Positions 62,335 to 64,000 of a stretch of DNA of 64,000 bases are shown here, piece by piece (the stretch's first letter is position 1; each line of letters begins with the position of its first letter). Under the pieces are notes generated by a model. It ran no database searches, was not told where the DNA came from, and worked only from the letters and a program-made list of their open reading frames with translations. This stretch comes from Xestospongia bergquistia. Lineage: Eukaryota > Porifera > Demospongiae > Haplosclerida > Petrosiidae. The stretch covers positions 11,141,849 to 11,205,848 of the forward strand of contig OZ014412.1 of the NCBI GenBank assembly GCA_963965975.1. The letters run 5' to 3'. The translations under genes were made by a program, and so were the position numbers.

Positions 62335-63069
62335 CCTCCGATCAAAAGTTTTAAGGATTGAAGAAGTTCACATGTAACAATTTGTGTATCATTTGATATC
62401 CAACTATCCACAGAAGACAAGAAACTATCAATTACCTGCCAACTACATGTAGTTGCTGTTTGAAGAACCTACAGTGATATATTATGTAGATATTATATAG
62501 ATAGTATTAGTTTCAAACCTGTTCAATTGCCTGTTTATTCCAGTAATCACTCAAGTCAAAAACTTCAAAGGCAAGACAATGCAAGTTAGTGTCATTCAAA
62601 AGAATATCAGTACAAAATCCATTATCAGTATAACAGGATTGATGACTATTGAAAGCAAATGTATGCAATTGACCACATGCTCCATTTGAGTTATAGACAT
62701 TGCTGTTCAGAATGGCTTTCATAAGGCAACTGTTCACGTTATCAATCCAACTTTGACCCTATATGATATTAATGAAATTATAATTATATTGAAACGTTGA
62801 ATACTTACAGCAGATGTGAAACAGCTTTGACTGTTTGTGAGACGACGGCAGTATCTGTCACCATAGGCAAGAGGGTATCCACTAGTACCACATCGAAATT
62901 TTGGCTCTACACACTGAGTATAGAAGTCACAGTTACTATCATTAGCTAGAGCTGTGCAGTTCTGAGCTTTAACAGTAATTGCCAGATAGAGCACCACTGA
63001 TAACACGAGTAGCGTCATACCGTAATGCGATGTTGTTTGCCAGTTGTATTGCTTTAAATAGTATTGCAT
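56437..63069 (-). CDS. Secreted or type I membrane protein: Cys-rich N-terminus, IgGFc-binding domain, somatomedin-B-like modules, TM
   Basis: Assembled by phase on the minus strand: 63069-62809, 62758-62519, 62468-62336, 60644-59301, 59150-58953, 58714-58604, 58551-58357, 57835-57725, [57672-57497 with its own stop], 56693-56610 and 56564-56437. Skipping the bracketed exon gives 934 codons ending in a transmembrane helix; using it gives 922 codons of a secreted form. A signal peptide (MTLLVLSVVLYLAITVKA) begins at the second Met, 63018. Order: Cys-rich region, IgGFc-binding-type domain, three Cys modules separated by Ser/Thr/Pro stalks, TM. It probably acts in extracellular recognition or mucus-type binding. 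The phases agree throughout; the 3' alternatives are inference. Confidence 0.75.
57497..57835 (-). CDS. Exons 8-9: second stalk copy and somatomedin-B-like module ending in a stop
   Basis: Exon 57835-57725 repeats the stalk of 58714-58604 (SSSSSGSIVTPTPAVTQ). Exon 57672-57497 repeats the Cys module of 58551 (GCCAYSLSPSCSNNGCYCDQ) but reads SSPMV then TAA, where the sister copy continues SPTVSSTTTDAHG to a donor. The TAA (57497-57499) replaces a TCA codon, and no GTAAG follows. It is either an alternative terminal exon for a secreted isoform or a decayed duplicate. Confidence 0.7.
58357..59150 (-). CDS. Exons 5-7: two somatomedin-B-like modules and a Ser/Thr stalk
   Basis: Exons 59150-58953 and 58551-58357 each encode a compact module, such as GCCEWFLSQTCSNNGCQCHQ and GCCAYSLSPSCSNNGCYCDE, followed by C....(D/N)CCNDIAD.GC. 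The CxCxxxC....CC spacing is that of somatomedin-B domains. Exon 58714-58604 encodes a Ser/Thr/Pro stalk (SSSSSGSIVTPTPTVTQ). All are phase 1-1, so they can be duplicated or skipped without shifting the frame. Confidence 0.8.
59219..59241. repeat. (GT)n microsatellite
   Basis: A GT dinucleotide run in the intron between the IgGFc exon and the first somatomedin-B-like exon. Confidence 0.9.
59301..60644 (-). CDS. Exon 4: IgGFc-binding N-terminal-type domain
   Basis: A single 1,344-nt exon (448 codons, phase 1-1). The domain begins NEFFVGFYKNIYGSNQRTLY and continues with VTFNVTSLDGNFSYMG, SQFMIIGCLDNSNVTIIPNN, KIISDSPLTIISGHEAAQVP, HHDPIVTQLTPTITWGKTFL and QPIYIAQIGVS. This is the IgGFc-binding protein N-terminal family (beta-rich, extracellular). 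Many N-glycosylation sequons are visible. Splicing at the weak GTTGGT donor keeps phase with the next exon; the stronger GTATTT three bases further on does not. Confidence 0.85.
60660..62335. other. Intron 3 of the IgGFc/SMB gene
   Basis: About 1.7 kb with no exon recognised on either strand. It contains a (CA)n microsatellite at 62296-62325. Confidence 0.5.
62296..62325. repeat. (CA)n microsatellite
   Basis: A CA dinucleotide run running into ATATATA immediately before the donor of exon 3 (read on the minus strand). Length variation could affect that splice site. Confidence 0.9.
62336..63069 (-). CDS. Exons 1-3: signal peptide and Cys-rich N-terminal domain
   Basis: Exons 63069-62809 (phase 0 end), 62758-62519 (0-0) and 62468-62336 (phase 1 end). 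The mature part starts at about QNCTALAND and has many cysteines: CVEPKFRCGTSGYPLAYGDR, YCRRLTNSQSCFTSA, GQSWIDNVNSCLMKAIL and FNSHQSCYTDNGFC, then a helical tail. The helix/cysteine spacing recalls stanniocalcin-like proteins, a weak resemblance only. Confidence 0.65.
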
Positions 63070-63228
63070 TCAAAATTGTGAAATATATTAAAATTTTGTA
63101 ATGTTGTCAAGGAAAATTTTGACATATATTGATTTGCATTCTTAAGTATTCTTAGGTATGAACATAATTTTGGGGATGTACATCAATATAACATAATGTA
63201 CATATGTATCTTGTCTTTTTACTAGCTA

Positions 63229-63441
63229 TATATGATACACTGAGGATAGTGCTGTTATTGTATTACTATAACTAAACTAATTTTTAAAAGGATGACATAA
63301 ATATTTACTTTAACATTCATACTTATACTTATAATAATAAATCAATTCTTTTAAATTGTAATACAACATTTGCCTTTAGGATTTAGAAGCATTTTCATCA
63401 CCAACAAAACCACTGTAATATTATCTCACTTGATATTTATA
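63229..63441 (+). repeat. Dispersed repeat, copy 2
   Basis: A diverged second copy of the sequence at 40396-40672, same orientation, with shared blocks in the same order but several indels. Non-coding, family unknown. Confidence 0.6.
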
Positions 63442-64000
63442 GCATTAATTGTATGTGTAATAGGTATTCAGCTGTTTGTAAATGAATATCACGTTTCCTG
63501 TATTGACAATATAGCTGACATATGTTGTCATATTATAGCTGGCTTTATGTCTAAAGCCATCGTCTCACTCATCTTTTTCTAATTTTAATATGTCAGCTCC
63601 ATTAGATAATAATATATTATAATATGTATTATGTAAATGGAGTATTTCAATCCTATAAATTTCTGAAAAAGGTGTGATGTCATGTTTATGTAATATGGAT
63701 GATGATCATAAAATACTCCTATTAGTATGATTTGAACCAGTAATGCCAATACTTTACAATCTGTGGTTTTACCACAACAATGTAAAGGGAATGTTCCATG
63801 AATTAACATGAATATACAAATATAATATAAAATGCAGTCTGACGTTTTGTGAGATATATGAAATTCAACAGATTCATGTTTTGACTTCTCACATGCATAA
63901 TATAAAGTGTGTGTGATGTATAGCTTCATCAAAGTGTTTGCCTTTGGTCAAGTGTTTATGTATTGTTCTACAGTAGTCAGTTATTAACACACATGGTAAT
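63442..64000. other. Upstream flank of the IgGFc/SMB gene
   Basis: A 115-codon minus-strand frame at 63585-63932 has hydrophobic stretches but no similarity I recognise. I see no supported gene. Confidence 0.35.

Noticed and set aside
63585..63932. 115-codon minus-strand hydrophobic frame
   Set aside because: No family resemblance, no splice signals that link it to the gene at 63069, and AT-rich chance frames of this size are common here.

Overview
This is a strongly AT-rich eukaryotic window with intron-rich genes, canonical GT-AG splice sites and decayed transposons. The protein families point to a sponge, most likely a demosponge such as Amphimedon. The clues are ankyrin/ROCO/Death genes, a Death plus CARD-like plus LRR gene with a central helical domain I know from sponge predictions, SRCR repeats, and an IgGFc-binding/somatomedin-B-like receptor. 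The species assignment is inference. No rRNA, tRNA, CRISPR or bacterial features were seen.

Layout. 0.9-4.4 kb: decayed Ty3/Gypsy element on the minus strand with short LTRs. About 5.0-37.5 kb: one large plus-strand gene, ankyrin repeats then a ROC-COR GTPase then a Death domain. Most ankyrin repeats are single exons of 99 or 102 nt. Its introns hold three arrays of a ~143-bp repeat (about 9, 1.5 and 3 kb), and whole exon pair plus array units are tandemly duplicated. The ROCO exon carries an in-frame TGA (34995-34997), although coding potential continues through seven further exons. 39.4-40.3 kb: internally deleted hAT element. 42.0-43.2 kb: second Gypsy relic. 43.3-44.6 kb: SRCR exons on the minus strand with frameshifts. 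47.0-51.9 kb: complete 13-exon plus-strand gene (951 codons) encoding Death, CARD-like, central helical, coiled-coil and LRR regions but no NACHT. 54.3-55.9 kb: KRBA2-like and Penelope-like relics. 56.4-63.1 kb: minus-strand gene for a secreted or type I membrane protein with a Cys-rich N-terminus, an IgGFc-binding domain, somatomedin-B-like modules, a Ser/Thr-rich stalk and a transmembrane segment.

Together the window looks like an innate-immunity or self/non-self neighbourhood. It has two intracellular Death-domain signalling genes and two extracellular recognition genes. Most accessory exons are symmetric (phase 1-1, or phase 0-0 for ankyrin), which suits exon shuffling and duplication. 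The strongest oddity is the intronic array: nearly every ~143-bp unit carries an acceptor-like AG, exactly three variable bases, then a donor-like GTAAGT.
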